Source of the DNA: JBGOUV01 sp041477815
GTDB taxonomy: Bacteria > Acidobacteriota > Terriglobia > Bryobacterales > JACQDG01
Length of the DNA stretch: 18,369 nucleotides
Direction: 5' to 3'
Assembly (NCBI GenBank): GCA_041477815.1
Contig: JBGOUV010000093.1
Location: 1 to 18,369, forward strand
Part shown: positions 6,260 to 15,600 of the stretch, piece by piece
How positions within the stretch are numbered: position 1 is the stretch's first letter
How the letters are laid out: every line of letters starts with the position of its first letter
Program-made: the position numbers and the translations under genes
The notes under the pieces: generated by a model
The model's database searches: none
What the model was told of the DNA's origin: nothing
What the model saw: the letters and a program-made list of their open reading frames with translations, nothing else

Positions 6260-7339
6260 CTAGGGCTTGCCGACGTTGGGCGGAAACTCGCCGGTGAGGG
6301 CCTCCAGAAACGCCACCAGGTCGTCGCGCTCGCGGCGGGTGAGTTTCTCCAGCGACTTGATGTCCTTATCGCGCCAGGGGTTGGAGTTGCCGCCGCCGAC
6401 GTAAAGGTCGATCACGTCCTTGAGGGTATTGAGACTCCCGTCGTGCATGTAGGGCGCGGTCTGGGCCACGTTGCGCAGAGAGGGCGTCTTGAAAGCGCCC
6501 TTGTCGGCTTCGTTCTTGGTGACCTCGTAGCGTCCGAGATCCTTGAGCTTGTCGCCGTCGGCGCCCACGCCCAGGTTGTGGAACTTGTTGTCGGTAAACA
6601 GCGCGTACTTCTCCTCGATGGTGTGGCACACCACGCAGTTGCCCTTCTGGGGATCGCGGAAGACGGCCAGGCCGCGGATGGCCGCCGCGCTCATGGCCTT
6701 CTTGTCGCCGCCGTACTGGTAACGGTCGAAAGGCGAGTTGCCCGTGACTACGGTACGCTCGAAGGAGGCGATGGTCTTCTCCACCTTCTCGTAGGTGATG
6801 GGACCGGGGCCGTAGGCCTTCTCGAAATCAGCTTTGTAGGAGGCGTCGGCGGTGAGCTTCTTTTCGACGTTCTCGAGGGTATTGGTCATCTCCAGAGAGT
6901 TCTGGACGGGGCCCTCCGCCTGCTTCTCCAGGCTGGGGGCGCGGCCATCCCAAAACTGCACCCCGTAATAGGCCGTGTTGATGACGGTGGGAGCGTTGCG
7001 TCCGCCCTTCTGGCCTTTCACCCCCTCGGAGAACTGCTTGGGATCGGCGAAGCCGTGGTCGGGGGTATGGCAGGTGGCGCAGGCCACGGTGTTGTCGATG
7101 GAAAGCTGGGGATCGTAGTAGAGCCGGCGCCCGAGAGCGATGGTTTCGGCCGTGGGGGGATTGTCGGCTGGAACCGGAACCGGGGGCAGGCCGAGCGCGG
7201 CCTTGATCTCGAGGGGCTGGCCGATAGGCTTGGCCGGAGCCGCCACTTTCTTGGGTTCTGGCGCGGTTGAACTGGAGCAAGCGGATAGGAATAAGACGGT
7301 TACCGCGATAGTTAGAACGAAAAATCTTCTGAAAGACAT
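6260..7339 (-). CDS. Di-haem cytochrome c peroxidase / MauG-family lipoprotein
   Basis: This 359-residue exported protein begins with a lipoprotein signal (FFVLTIAVTVLFLSAC, lipidated Cys at 21) and a Pro/Ala-rich tether. Two CxxCH haem-c sites are present: C87-A-T-C-H91 and C235-V-V-C-H239. Between them lies the FWDGRAPSLEKQAEGP stretch typical of bacterial CcpA peroxidases. M298 in PYMHDGS is the likely distal Met ligand of the C-terminal haem, as in classical peroxidases and unlike MauG, which has Tyr. The expected role is periplasmic reduction of H2O2 with electrons from a small cytochrome or cupredoxin. An AGGAG ribosome site (7352-7356) overlaps the dapA stop, 12 bases before the ATG. 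The gene is embedded between dapA and dapD with minimal gaps, so it is co-transcribed with lysine genes, which is unexpected. Confidence 0.93.
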   Translation of the reverse strand: MSFRRFFVLTIAVTVLFLSACSSSTAPEPKKVAAPAKPIGQPLEIKAALGLPPVPVPADNPPTAETIALGRRLYYDPQLSIDNTVACATCHTPDHGFADPKQFSEGVKGQKGGRNAPTVINTAYYGVQFWDGRAPSLEKQAEGPVQNSLEMTNTLENVEKKLTADASYKADFEKAYGPGPITYEKVEKTIASFERTVVTGNSPFDRYQYGGDKKAMSAAAIRGLAVFRDPQKGNCVVCHTIEEKYALFTDNKFHNLGVGADGDKLKDLGRYEVTKNEADKGAFKTPSLRNVAQTAPYMHDGSLNTLKDVIDLYVGGGNSNPWRDKDIKSLEKLTRRERDDLVAFLEALTGEFPPNVGKP

Positions 7340-7355
7340 GGATGAAACTTTCTCC

Positions 7356-8258
7356 TCAGGTATATTGTACGGCGCGGGCGGCCAGCAGGCCCAGCGATTC
7401 GAGAACCTTTTCGATCTTAGCCTGGCTGTCCGACTTCGGCGGAACCATGGGCAGCCGGTACTCCGGCTCGAGCAGGCCCATCATGGCCAGAGCGGCCTTC
7501 ACCGGGCCGGGGTTGGCTTCGACGAAATTGATCTCCATCAGGGGCAGATAGCGGCGGTGGATCTCGCGGGCTCCGGCGAAGTCGCCGGCCAAGCACCGGC
7601 TCGCCAACTCCGACATTTCCGCGGGGATTTCGTTGGACACCACCGAGATGACGCCCTTACCGCCCAGGGCCATCAGGGGCAGGGTGACCGAGTCGTCGCC
7701 CGACAGGACGGCGAAACTGTCCGGAACATACTGGAACAGGTTGGCCATCTGGCCGATGTTCCCGGAGGCTTCCTTGACGCCGACGATGGAGTCGATAGTG
7801 GCCAGGCGGCCGAGCGTCGCCGGGTCCACGTTGACTCCGGTGCGGCCGGGGACGTTGTAGACCACGATGGGCAGGCGGACGGCGGAGGCAATGGCTCTGT
7901 AGTGCTGATAAAGTCCCTCCGGGGTCGGCTTGTTGTAGTAGGGGGTAACGGACAAGATGCCGTCGGCGCCGGCGGCCTCGACTTCACGGGCCAGCTCGAC
8001 GACCTCGGCGGTGTTGTAGCCGCCGGCCCCGGCCAGCACGGGACACTTGCCTCGGGCTTCCTCGAGCGTGATCTCGACCACCCGCAGGTGTTCGCGGCGG
8101 GTGAGGGTGGGATTTTCGCCGGTGGTGCCGCAGGGGACCAGAAAATGGATGCCCGCTTCGACTTGGCGCTTGACCAGACGCCGCAGCGCTTCTTCATCCA
8201 GGCTCTTGTCGCGCCGGAAGGGGGTAACCAGGGCTGTGCCGCATCCTTGAAATTGCAT
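7356..8258 (-). CDS. dapA: 4-hydroxy-tetrahydrodipicolinate synthase
   Basis: This 300-residue TIM-barrel aldolase condenses pyruvate with aspartate semialdehyde, the first committed step to diaminopimelate. The motifs are complete. GTTGE at 44-48 carries the Thr of the proton relay. YYNKP is at 107-111. Y134 and R139 are in VVYNVPGRTG. The Schiff-base lysine is K162 in GVKEASGN. The ATG at 8258 is preceded by GAGGTGA, which overlaps the stop of dapB 8 bases upstream. Length and motifs are those of an ordinary bacterial DapA. It sits in the order lysC-dapB-dapA on the minus strand. Confidence 0.97.
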   Translation of the reverse strand: MQFQGCGTALVTPFRRDKSLDEEALRRLVKRQVEAGIHFLVPCGTTGENPTLTRREHLRVVEITLEEARGKCPVLAGAGGYNTAEVVELAREVEAAGADGILSVTPYYNKPTPEGLYQHYRAIASAVRLPIVVYNVPGRTGVNVDPATLGRLATIDSIVGVKEASGNIGQMANLFQYVPDSFAVLSGDDSVTLPLMALGGKGVISVVSNEIPAEMSELASRCLAGDFAGAREIHRRYLPLMEINFVEANPGPVKAALAMMGLLEPEYRLPMVPPKSDSQAKIEKVLESLGLLAARAVQYT

Positions 8259-8266
8259 GGGTCACC

Positions 8267-8956
8267 TCACGAAAAGAAGACCTCGCCGAACTCGTAAACG
8301 CCGCGCCGGCCGGCGATCCAGCGGGCGGCTCTCAGGGCGCCGCGCGCGAAGCCGACACGGCTGCGGGCAGTGTGGGTCAGGGTGATGGTGTCGGCTTCGG
8401 AGTCGAAACCGATCTCGTGGACGCCGGGGACCGTGCCGGCGCGGTTGGCCGCGGTGTCGATAGGACGCCGGTAGCCCGCCTGCTCCATCACCTGCTTCAG
8501 CTTGAGCAGGGTGCCCGACGGGGCGTCCTTTTTCATCTTGTGGTGGATCTCGTAGGCCCAGGCGTCGTAGTCGGCCTCGTCGCGCAACAGGCGCGCGGCG
8601 TTCTCGACAATGCGCGAGAACACCTGGACGCCGACAGAAAAGTTCGGGCTGTAGACCAATCCCGAGCCGGCGCGATCGACGGCGAGACGAACCCGCGGAA
8701 GCTGCTCATACCAGCCGGTCGTTCCCACCACCAGTCCGACTCCCAGGGCGGAGATCCGCTCGATATTCTCGACCACCGTGTCGGGTGTGGAAAACTCAAT
8801 CGCCACGTCGATGTCGCGGAAGTTTTCGGCGGTGATGCCGGCGCCGTCGATGTTGTTGTCGATGTCCAGCTTGAACGCTACTTCGAAGCCGAACTCCCCC
8901 GCCAGTTGCTCGATGAGCCGGCCCATCTTGCCGTAGCCGACGATGGCCAGCTTCAT
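8267..8956 (-). CDS. dapB: 4-hydroxy-tetrahydrodipicolinate reductase
   Basis: This 229-residue protein is somewhat short for DapB (usually 240-270). It reduces the DapA product to tetrahydrodipicolinate with NAD(P)H. The Rossmann glycine motif is GYGKMG at 7-12. The substrate site is EIHHKMKKDAPSGT (136-149), where H138 and K142 correspond to the catalytic His and Lys of the E. coli enzyme. GTTGW at 78-82 is also typical. The ATG overlaps the lysC stop (ATGA at 8953-8956) and the stop lies 8 bases before dapA, so all three genes are translationally linked. Confidence 0.96.
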   Translation of the reverse strand: MKLAIVGYGKMGRLIEQLAGEFGFEVAFKLDIDNNIDGAGITAENFRDIDVAIEFSTPDTVVENIERISALGVGLVVGTTGWYEQLPRVRLAVDRAGSGLVYSPNFSVGVQVFSRIVENAARLLRDEADYDAWAYEIHHKMKKDAPSGTLLKLKQVMEQAGYRRPIDTAANRAGTVPGVHEIGFDSEADTITLTHTARSRVGFARGALRAARWIAGRRGVYEFGEVFFS

Positions 8957-10326
8957 TCGAAGATCTCCGGATCGAGGTCGGAAAAGAAGGCGGCGTGCAG
9001 GGCCTCGACGGCCGGGCGCAGGTCACTTTCCTGGACCACAAAGCTCACGTTGCGCAGCGAAGCGCCCTGGGAGATCATGCGCACGTTGATGTGGCGGACG
9101 GCTTGAAACACCCGGGCCGCCACTCCGGGAGTATAGCGGATGTTGTCCCCCACCACGCACAGGATGGCCTGGTTATTTTCGTGGCTGACCTCGGCGAACT
9201 CGCTCAGCTCGCGGGTGATGTCGGGGAGGCGCGCGGTCTGGTCGATGGTGAGCGAGACGCTGACCTCGGAGGTGGTCACCATGTCCACGGGGGTCTGGTG
9301 GCGGTCGAAGATCTCGAAGATCTTGTGGAGGAAGCCGTGAGCCATCAGCATGCGGGTGGAAGCGACGTTGACCACGGTGAGATTCTTTTTGCAGGCGATG
9401 GACTTGGCGAGGTTGGACGTCGGGGGAGCCTGCGAGACGATCAGGGTGCCCGCGCACTCGGGCCGGCGCGAGTTCAGGATGCGCACCGGAATGTTGAGCT
9501 TCATGGCCGGGACCACGGTCGAGGGATGCAGAACCTTGGCTCCGAAGTAGGCCAGCTCGGCGGCCTCGTCGAAGGAGATGACCTTCACCCGGTGGCCGCC
9601 CGGCAGGACGGTGGGGTCGCAGGTCAGCATGCCGTCCACGTCGGTCCAGATCTGGATCTCTTCGGCGCCAATTCCCGCGCCGGCGATCGAGGCCGAGAAG
9701 TCCGATCCGCCGCGGCCCAGCGTGGAGGTCACGCCCTGCTCGGTGGAGCCGATAAATCCACCCATCACGACTACCTTGCCGGCGGCGACCAGCGGCGGGA
9801 TGGCGGCGGCAAGTTTCGGATAGGTGAGGCCGTAGAGAGGTGCGGCCTGCATGAAGCGGCCGTCGGTGATGATGCAGGTGCGGGAGTCGAGGTGGGCGGC
9901 GTCGATGCCCGAGTGGCGCAGCGCCCGGGTGACGATGTGGGCGGACAGGCGTTCGCCGTAACTGGAGATGGCATCGAGCGAGCGCGGCGTGGCCTCGCCC
10001 AGTACGGCGAGGCCCTTGACCAGCTCGGTCAGCTCCTGGAAGTGTTCGTCGAGCAGCAGATCCAGCTCGGCGCGATCGGCGAGCGAGACGACCCGGCGGG
10101 CTTCGTGCGAATGGAAATCGCGCAGCTCGTGGATCTGGTGGAGGGCTTCCGTCCGTCGGCCCTCGACGGCGGTGCGGGCCAGGGCCAGCAGCTTGTTGGT
10201 GGTCTTACCCATAGCCGATACCACCACCACCGGTCCGCGATCGAGGCGGGCCTTTACGATACCGGCCAGGCGTTCCAGGGCGGAGGCGCTCTCCACCGAG
10301 GTGCCTCCAAATTTCATGACGATCAT
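8953..10326 (-). CDS. lysC: Aspartate kinase, monofunctional LysC type
   Basis: This 457-residue protein is close in length to E. coli LysC (449). It phosphorylates aspartate at the head of the lysine/threonine/methionine family. The kinase domain carries KFGGTS (5-10), SSYGERLSA (121-129), TLGRGGSDFSA (202-212) and WTDVDGM (227-233). Two ACT domains follow (about 316-385 and 388-450). MLMAHGFLHKIFEIF and VDMVTTSEVSVSLTID closely resemble the lysine-binding region of E. coli LysC, so feedback inhibition by lysine is likely. The ATG at 10326 directly abuts the asd stop; an internal Met at residue 4 is an alternative start. There is no fused homoserine dehydrogenase, which fits a lysine-dedicated operon. 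Confidence 0.96.
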   Translation of the reverse strand: MIVMKFGGTSVESASALERLAGIVKARLDRGPVVVVSAMGKTTNKLLALARTAVEGRRTEALHQIHELRDFHSHEARRVVSLADRAELDLLLDEHFQELTELVKGLAVLGEATPRSLDAISSYGERLSAHIVTRALRHSGIDAAHLDSRTCIITDGRFMQAAPLYGLTYPKLAAAIPPLVAAGKVVVMGGFIGSTEQGVTSTLGRGGSDFSASIAGAGIGAEEIQIWTDVDGMLTCDPTVLPGGHRVKVISFDEAAELAYFGAKVLHPSTVVPAMKLNIPVRILNSRRPECAGTLIVSQAPPTSNLAKSIACKKNLTVVNVASTRMLMAHGFLHKIFEIFDRHQTPVDMVTTSEVSVSLTIDQTARLPDITRELSEFAEVSHENNQAILCVVGDNIRYTPGVAARVFQAVRHINVRMISQGASLRNVSFVVQESDLRPAVEALHAAFFSDLDPEIFE

Positions 10327-11376
10327 TTAATCCAACAGCCCTTCCGAATGCATCAACTCCGCGTTGAGCACCGCGGCTCCGGCGGCCCCGCGAATCGTGT
10401 TGTGCGCCAGGGCGACCATCTTGTAGTCGAGGACGGGGCAGGGACGCAGCCGGCCGACCCAGCAAGCCATGCCGCGCTCGCGCTCGGCGTCCTTGCGCGG
10501 CTGCGGACGGTTCGGCTCGCGCATCAGGACCACCGGACGCGCTGGCGCGCTAGGGAGCTTGCGTTCCTGGGGGACGCTGGTGAAGCCGTCGAAGGCGTCC
10601 TGGAGGTCCGCCAGCGCAGGTTTGGCGGAAAGCTCCACCGAGACGGTCACGGTGTGGCCGTCCACCACGGGGACGCGGTTGCAGTGGGCGCTGACGACCG
10701 CCGCCAGCGGACGAACCTCGTTGCCGATGAGGTCGCCAAGAATCTTCTGGGTCTCGCTCTCCATCTTCTCTTCCTCGCTGCCGATGAAGGGGACCACGTT
10801 TCCGACAATGTCCATGGACGCGACGCCGGGGTATCCGGCGCCCGAGACAGCCTGGAGTGTCGTGGCGATGACCTTAGTGATGCCAAAGACCTTCAACGGA
10901 CCGAGCGCCATGACGAGGGCCACCGTCGAGCAGTTAGGGTTAGTGGCGATCATGCCCTTCCAGCCGCGGTTGCGCTGCTGGAGGTGGATCAACCCGAGGT
11001 GGTTCCAGTTGACCTCGGGGACGAGCAGCGGGACATCGGGGTCCATCCGGTGGTTGCGCGAGTTGGACACGATGACGTGATCGCCGCGGGCAAAGGCCTG
11101 CTCGATCTCGCCGGCTACCGAGGCGTCCATGGCCGAGAAGACCAGGCGCGGGCCGCGACCGGGGACGCACTCCTCGACCGTCAGGCCGGCGACGCTGTCC
11201 GGGATGGCGCCGGCCAAATGCCAGGTGGCCACGTCGCCGTACCGCTTGCCCGCCGACCGCTCGCTGGCACCCAGCCAGGTGACCTGGAACCAGGGATGGC
11301 CGTCCAGAAACCTGATGAAATGTTGCCCCACCATACCGGTGGCGCCGAGTACGCCGACTTCAATCTTGCGTTCCAT
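10327..11376 (-). CDS. asd: Aspartate-semialdehyde dehydrogenase (archaeal/fungal-type)
   Basis: This 349-residue protein reduces aspartyl phosphate to aspartate semialdehyde. The NADP-binding loop is GVLGATGMVG (8-17). The catalytic Cys is C149 in ATNPNCST and the catalytic His is H231 in SAHCNRVPV. The stretches TLQAVSGAGYPGV (173-185) and GSEEEKMESETQKILG (199-214) are characteristic of the archaeal/fungal branch rather than the E. coli type. The ATG at 11376 is 2 bases after the stop of the M20 gene, and the TAA stop directly abuts lysC. No strong ribosome site is seen, so coupling to the upstream gene is likely. Confidence 0.96.
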   Translation of the reverse strand: MERKIEVGVLGATGMVGQHFIRFLDGHPWFQVTWLGASERSAGKRYGDVATWHLAGAIPDSVAGLTVEECVPGRGPRLVFSAMDASVAGEIEQAFARGDHVIVSNSRNHRMDPDVPLLVPEVNWNHLGLIHLQQRNRGWKGMIATNPNCSTVALVMALGPLKVFGITKVIATTLQAVSGAGYPGVASMDIVGNVVPFIGSEEEKMESETQKILGDLIGNEVRPLAAVVSAHCNRVPVVDGHTVTVSVELSAKPALADLQDAFDGFTSVPQERKLPSAPARPVVLMREPNRPQPRKDAERERGMACWVGRLRPCPVLDYKMVALAHNTIRGAAGAAVLNAELMHSEGLLD

Positions 11377-11378
11377 GG

Positions 11379-12380
11379 CTAGCGACTTTGCAACTCCTTT
11401 ATGATTTGTTGATACAGAACGACCGCCTCCACCAGTTCCTTCTTGGGTACCCGCTCCTCGGAGGTGTGGGCCACGTGGATGGTGCCCGGACCGAACAGGA
11501 GGGGCTGGCCCCAGGCGGTCAGCTCGGGGATGTCGGTGGTGTATTTGACGATGGTAGTCTCGATGCCTGCAACCGAGCCGAGATGCACCGGGGGCACCTC
11601 CAGGACGACGCGCATGGCGGCCCGGTCACCCAGCGCCTCCAGAACCCGGGCCTTCAGGTCGTCGTGATTGACCAGGCGGATAAAGACCTCCGCTCGAGCG
11701 GAGTCGGGAATCACGTTGGGGGCGCGTCCGCCGCTAATGGTGCCGATGTTACAGGTGGACTCGCCCAAGACCGGATCGACCGGCCAGGGGATGCGCCGCA
11801 GGGACTCCAGCGCGTCCAGGAGCTTGAGGATGGCCGAGTCGCCCAGCTCGGGATAGGCCGAGTGGGCCATGCGTCCGGTCGCCTCGATCTCCAGACGCAG
11901 CGCGCCTTTGGATCCCAGGGCCAGCTTGTTCTCGGTGGGCTCGCCGTTGATGAGAAAGCGTGTGCCGCGCGGCCGCTGGTTGGCGTAGCGGGCGCCGGCG
12001 CTGTTGCGCTCCTCGCCCACCACCAGCAGCATGCCCAGGTTGCGGCAGCCTTCAACGAGCAGGGCTTCCAGGGCATACAACATGGAGGCGATGATGCCCT
12101 TGGTGTCGCAGGCGCCCCGACCCCAGATGAAGACGTCGTCTTCGCGCGAGGCGAAGAACGGCGGCACGGTGTCCATGTGCGTGGACAGCACAATGTGCGG
12201 CTCGCCCCACCAGGCGAACACGTTGAAGCGCTCGGGCTCCACGTCCATGCGCTCGATGTGGCCGCCGTAGCGCTCGGCCAGGGGCTGGAGACAGCCGAAC
12301 AGGAATTCCCCCACGGCCTTTTCGTTGCCGGTGATGGACTCGAGGTCCACGAGTCTGCGCGTCAGCTCAAACAATCTCAT
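11379..12380 (-). CDS. M20-family metallodeacylase, probable succinyl-diaminopimelate desuccinylase
   Basis: This 333-residue protein is the first gene of the lysine operon. The zinc peptidase fold is shown by HMD (68-70, a zinc His with the catalytic Asp), GRGACDTKG (D92, bridging ligand), GEERNSAG (E123-E124, general base and ligand), NGEPT (E147) and a C-terminal HTSEE with the last zinc His. A dimerisation lid (about 155-260) contains GRMAHSAYP and GGRAPNVIP, as in DapE/ArgE. The family also includes acetylornithine deacetylase and LysW-lysine hydrolase. Co-location with dapD makes DapE activity the best inference. The ATG at 12380 gives the usual N-terminus MRLFELTRRLVDLESITG; the frame is open 21 codons further to a TTG that looks unlikely. 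No Shine-Dalgarno is seen. Confidence 0.85.
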   Translation of the reverse strand: MRLFELTRRLVDLESITGNEKAVGEFLFGCLQPLAERYGGHIERMDVEPERFNVFAWWGEPHIVLSTHMDTVPPFFASREDDVFIWGRGACDTKGIIASMLYALEALLVEGCRNLGMLLVVGEERNSAGARYANQRPRGTRFLINGEPTENKLALGSKGALRLEIEATGRMAHSAYPELGDSAILKLLDALESLRRIPWPVDPVLGESTCNIGTISGGRAPNVIPDSARAEVFIRLVNHDDLKARVLEALGDRAAMRVVLEVPPVHLGSVAGIETTIVKYTTDIPELTAWGQPLLFGPGTIHVAHTSEERVPKKELVEAVVLYQQIIKELQSR

Positions 12381-12662
12381 AAAATTGTACGAACGCAAGA
12401 GGGAGGGAGGGCGCGTGATGTTGATAGCGCTCCACCGGCCCAAAAGGCGTTCGGTGACAGTGGAAGGGTATTAGCCCATTCCCCCAACCGTCACAGCCCG
12501 GGCGACTGCGACGACTTCGGCGGCTGCCTGCTATCCCTTTCCCCGCGAATCCATGCCGGGCCGGAACTCGCATCGCGGGTACTCCTGATCGCCGCGCCTC
12601 TATCAAATAAACAACTAGGATAGCACATTCTGGGGTAATATCGGCTTCATCAAGGGGGTATT
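12381..12662. other. Divergent promoter region between the lysine operon and the TonB receptor gene
   Basis: This 282-bp gap should hold the promoters of both the lysine operon and the receptor. On the minus strand TACAAT (12389-12384) resembles a -10 hexamer, but it lies only 4 bases before the operon ATG. On the plus strand TAATAT (12636-12641) is a reasonable -10, 21 bases before the receptor start. Matching -35 hexamers are not convincing. No riboswitch-like (lysine element) fold was recognised. Confidence 0.35.
12652..12658 (+). promoter_or_regulatory. Shine-Dalgarno sequence of the TonB-dependent receptor
   Basis: AAGGGGG ends 4 bases before the ATG at 12663 and fixes the start of the receptor gene ahead of its signal peptide. 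Confidence 0.65.
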
Positions 12663-15600
12663 ATGCGACGGATCTTCTTCCTATGCGTAACGCTGCTGGG
12701 AGTCGCCGCCTGGGGCCAGAACTCGGGTATACAGGGCGTCATCAGCGATCCAACGGGGGCCATGGTGCCCGATGCGTCGGTCACCCTGACCAACACCGCC
12801 ACCGGCGTGGTGAGCACGGCGCGCACCAACGAGCGCGGATTCTATTCCGTGCCCTTCCTGCACCCGGCCTTCTATAAGGTAGAGGCGGCCAAGGCCGGCT
12901 TCGCCACGGTGACCCGCGAAAACCTCAAGCTGGACGTGGACCAGACCGCCCGCATCGACTTCGTCCTGCGCCTGGGAGCGGTAGCCGAGACGGTGCAGGT
13001 CACGGCCACGGCGGCGCTGCTGGAATCCGAGACCACCACCATGGGCACGGTCATGGAGAACAAGCGCATTCTGGAGATGCCGCTCAACCTGCGCAACTAC
13101 CTGGAGCTGGCGCAGAGCGCGCTGGGGGTGCAGCCGGCCCGGTCCCAGGGGCACGGCGCCCGCACCGCCGGCGAGGACGGCACCGAGGGTGGCTTCATCG
13201 CCGTTGGCCAGCGCGCCTACCAGACCAATGTATTGCTGGACGGCGTGGACAACAGCTCCCGCGCCTCCGGCGGACCGCTCGGCTTCCAGGCCCAGGCCGT
13301 CAAGCCCGCCGTCGACGCCATCGGTGAGTTCAAGGTCGTCACCAACAACAACTCCGCCGAGTACGGCTACCGCATGGGCGGCAAGGTGCTGGTATCGACC
13401 AAATCGGGCAGCAACGATCTCCACGGCTCGCTCTACGAGTTCCTGCGCAACGACAAGTTCGACGGCACCAACTTCTTCGCCAACCGCTCCGGCTCCCACA
13501 AGCCCACCCTGCGCCAGAACCAGTTCGGCGGCACCATCGGCGGACCGGTCCTCCGCAACCGGACCTTCTACTTCTTTAGTTACCAGGGTACCCGCATCAG
13601 CCGCGGCAAGAGCTTCACTTCGACCGTGCCCGGGGCCCTGGCCCGCAGCGGTGACTTCTCTCAGGAGGGAGTCAATCGTAACCGCGTCTACGACCCGGCC
13701 AGCACCACCGGCGACGGCGCCAATGCCATCCGCACGCAGTTTCCCAACAACGTCATCCCGTCCAGCCGCTTCGATCCCGTGGTGGCGCCGATCGTCGGGC
13801 AGTATCCGCTCCCCAATATCGCCGGCCGCGACACCCTGGCCAACAACTACTTCTTTTCTCCCAGCGACAACGACCGGGCCAACCAGTACGACATCAAGGT
13901 CGACCACAACCTCAGCGATCGCGACCGGCTGTTCGCCCGCTGGAGCATCCGACGGGACTTCAAGCTCCAGAACGGGCCTCTGCCGATCTCGGCCTTCGGC
14001 GGCGGTCTGGGCCAGACGGTCGATCTGCCGGCCGACAACTGGGTCGGAAGCTGGACCCACTCGTTCAGCCCCACCGTCTACAACGAGGCCCGCTTCGGCT
14101 TCACCCATTACCCCACCCGCTTCGACATCCTGGATAGCGGAAATCTCAACAAGAAGTACGGCATCAAGGGCGCGCCCGGCGACGGCTTCACCGACGGCCT
14201 GGACCACGGCATCGCGCGGTTTACTCCCTCGGGTTACAACGAGATCGGCTCGCGCAGCTTCTGGCCCAACCGCAACTGGATGGACAACCTCCAGTTCAAC
14301 GACAACCTCCTGATCCAGAGAGGCAGCCACGCCATCAAGGCCGGTGCGGAGTACCGCCGGCTGGACATCTTCCGCGAAGCCCAGCGCTTCCGCCGCGGCC
14401 TGTTCACCTTCAACAAGGTCTATACCTCCGAGCAGCCCAACGTCGCCGCCAGCCGGACCGCCACCGGCAACGGCCTGGCCGACATGCTGCTGGGGTGGGC
14501 CAACCAGACCACGGTCGGAAACCAGTTGAGCGAGGACGCCATCGCCCCGTATTGGGGCTGGTACGTCCAGGACGACTGGAAAATCAGCTCCCGTCTCACC
14601 ATGAACATCGGCCTGCGCTGGGAGCTATTTTCGTCGCCCTATTTCCCCGACGGCGTTCCCATCGGACGTTTGGGGGTCAGCCGTTTTGTGACCGAATTCA
14701 CCGGGGCCAAACCCGGCGACGGGCGCTACGAGACCTTCGAGCGTCCCAAGGATGGCCACGACTGCGGCTGCATCGAGGACAAGAATAACTTCGCCCCGCG
14801 CCTGGGTCTGGCCTACCGCCTCACCCGCGCGACCGTGGTCCGAACCGGCTTCGGCCTCTTCTACGGCGAAGCCGACTACCTCACCAGCGAGACCGCCCGC
14901 TGGATCAACCAGACGCCCGACTTCACCGAAGTCATCACCAATGGCACCAACCTCGCGCAGGCCGCGTTCGTCCGCAACGGCTTCGCGCCAGTGGTGCTGC
15001 CGGCCACGGCGCCGGTGACGGGAACCAACGTCGAGACCGGCTCGGTGAAGATGCCCAACCAATACTCTACGCAGTGGTTCCTGGACATCCAGCGCGAGCT
15101 GCCCGGCGACATGCTGCTGGTGGTCGGCTACCAGGGCGCCAAGTCCAGCCAGCGCTACCGGGGCCGCAATATCAATAACGGCGGCCCCCATCCGAGTATC
15201 CAGGAGTCGCTCCGGCGAGTCCGGCGCAATTGGAACGGCGTCACGCTGCGCGAGGCCGGCAGCAACTCCAACTACAACGCCCTGGTGTCCAAAGTGGAGA
15301 AACGGTTTTCCAAGGGACTGGCCTTCGTGGCGTCTTATACCTGGTCGCATACCATCGATGACAGCAATGAGTCGCTCGACGAGAATCTCTCCGCCACGGC
15401 CAACCAGTATAATTACAGCGCCGAGCGGGGCAACTCGAGTCTGGACCGCCGGCACAACTTCACCACCAGCGCCACCTACGAACTGCCCTTCCGCTTCCGG
15501 CAGAAGGCGTTGCAAACCGCGCTCGGCGGCTGGCAGTTGGGCGGCCTTCTGGCGTTCCGCACCGGGTACCCCTTCGACATCAGTTATCCCGGCGACCCGC

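Noticed and set aside
5438..7270. A 610-codon plus-strand frame opposite dapD and the peroxidase
   Set aside because: It is a shadow frame with no domain pattern; both genes on the other strand have complete catalytic motifs.
9725..9732. A half-copy (GAGGTCAC) of the ORF6N palindrome within lysC
   Set aside because: Only 8 bases match, there is no second arm, and it lies in ordinary conserved coding sequence; chance explains it.
8995..11382. A 795-codon open frame on the plus strand opposite lysC and asd
   Set aside because: It is antisense to well-identified enzymes, has the Gly/Asp/His-rich composition typical of GC-rich shadow frames, and shows no family motif.
12381..12662. Lysine riboswitch upstream of the lysine operon
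   Set aside because: No lysine-element landmarks or terminator/antiterminator arms were recognised, and the leader appears too short if the TACAAT box is used.
12681..14330. A 549-codon minus-strand frame opposite the TonB receptor
   Set aside because: It is Val/Gly/Ala-rich antisense of the receptor, with no start signal or recognisable domain.
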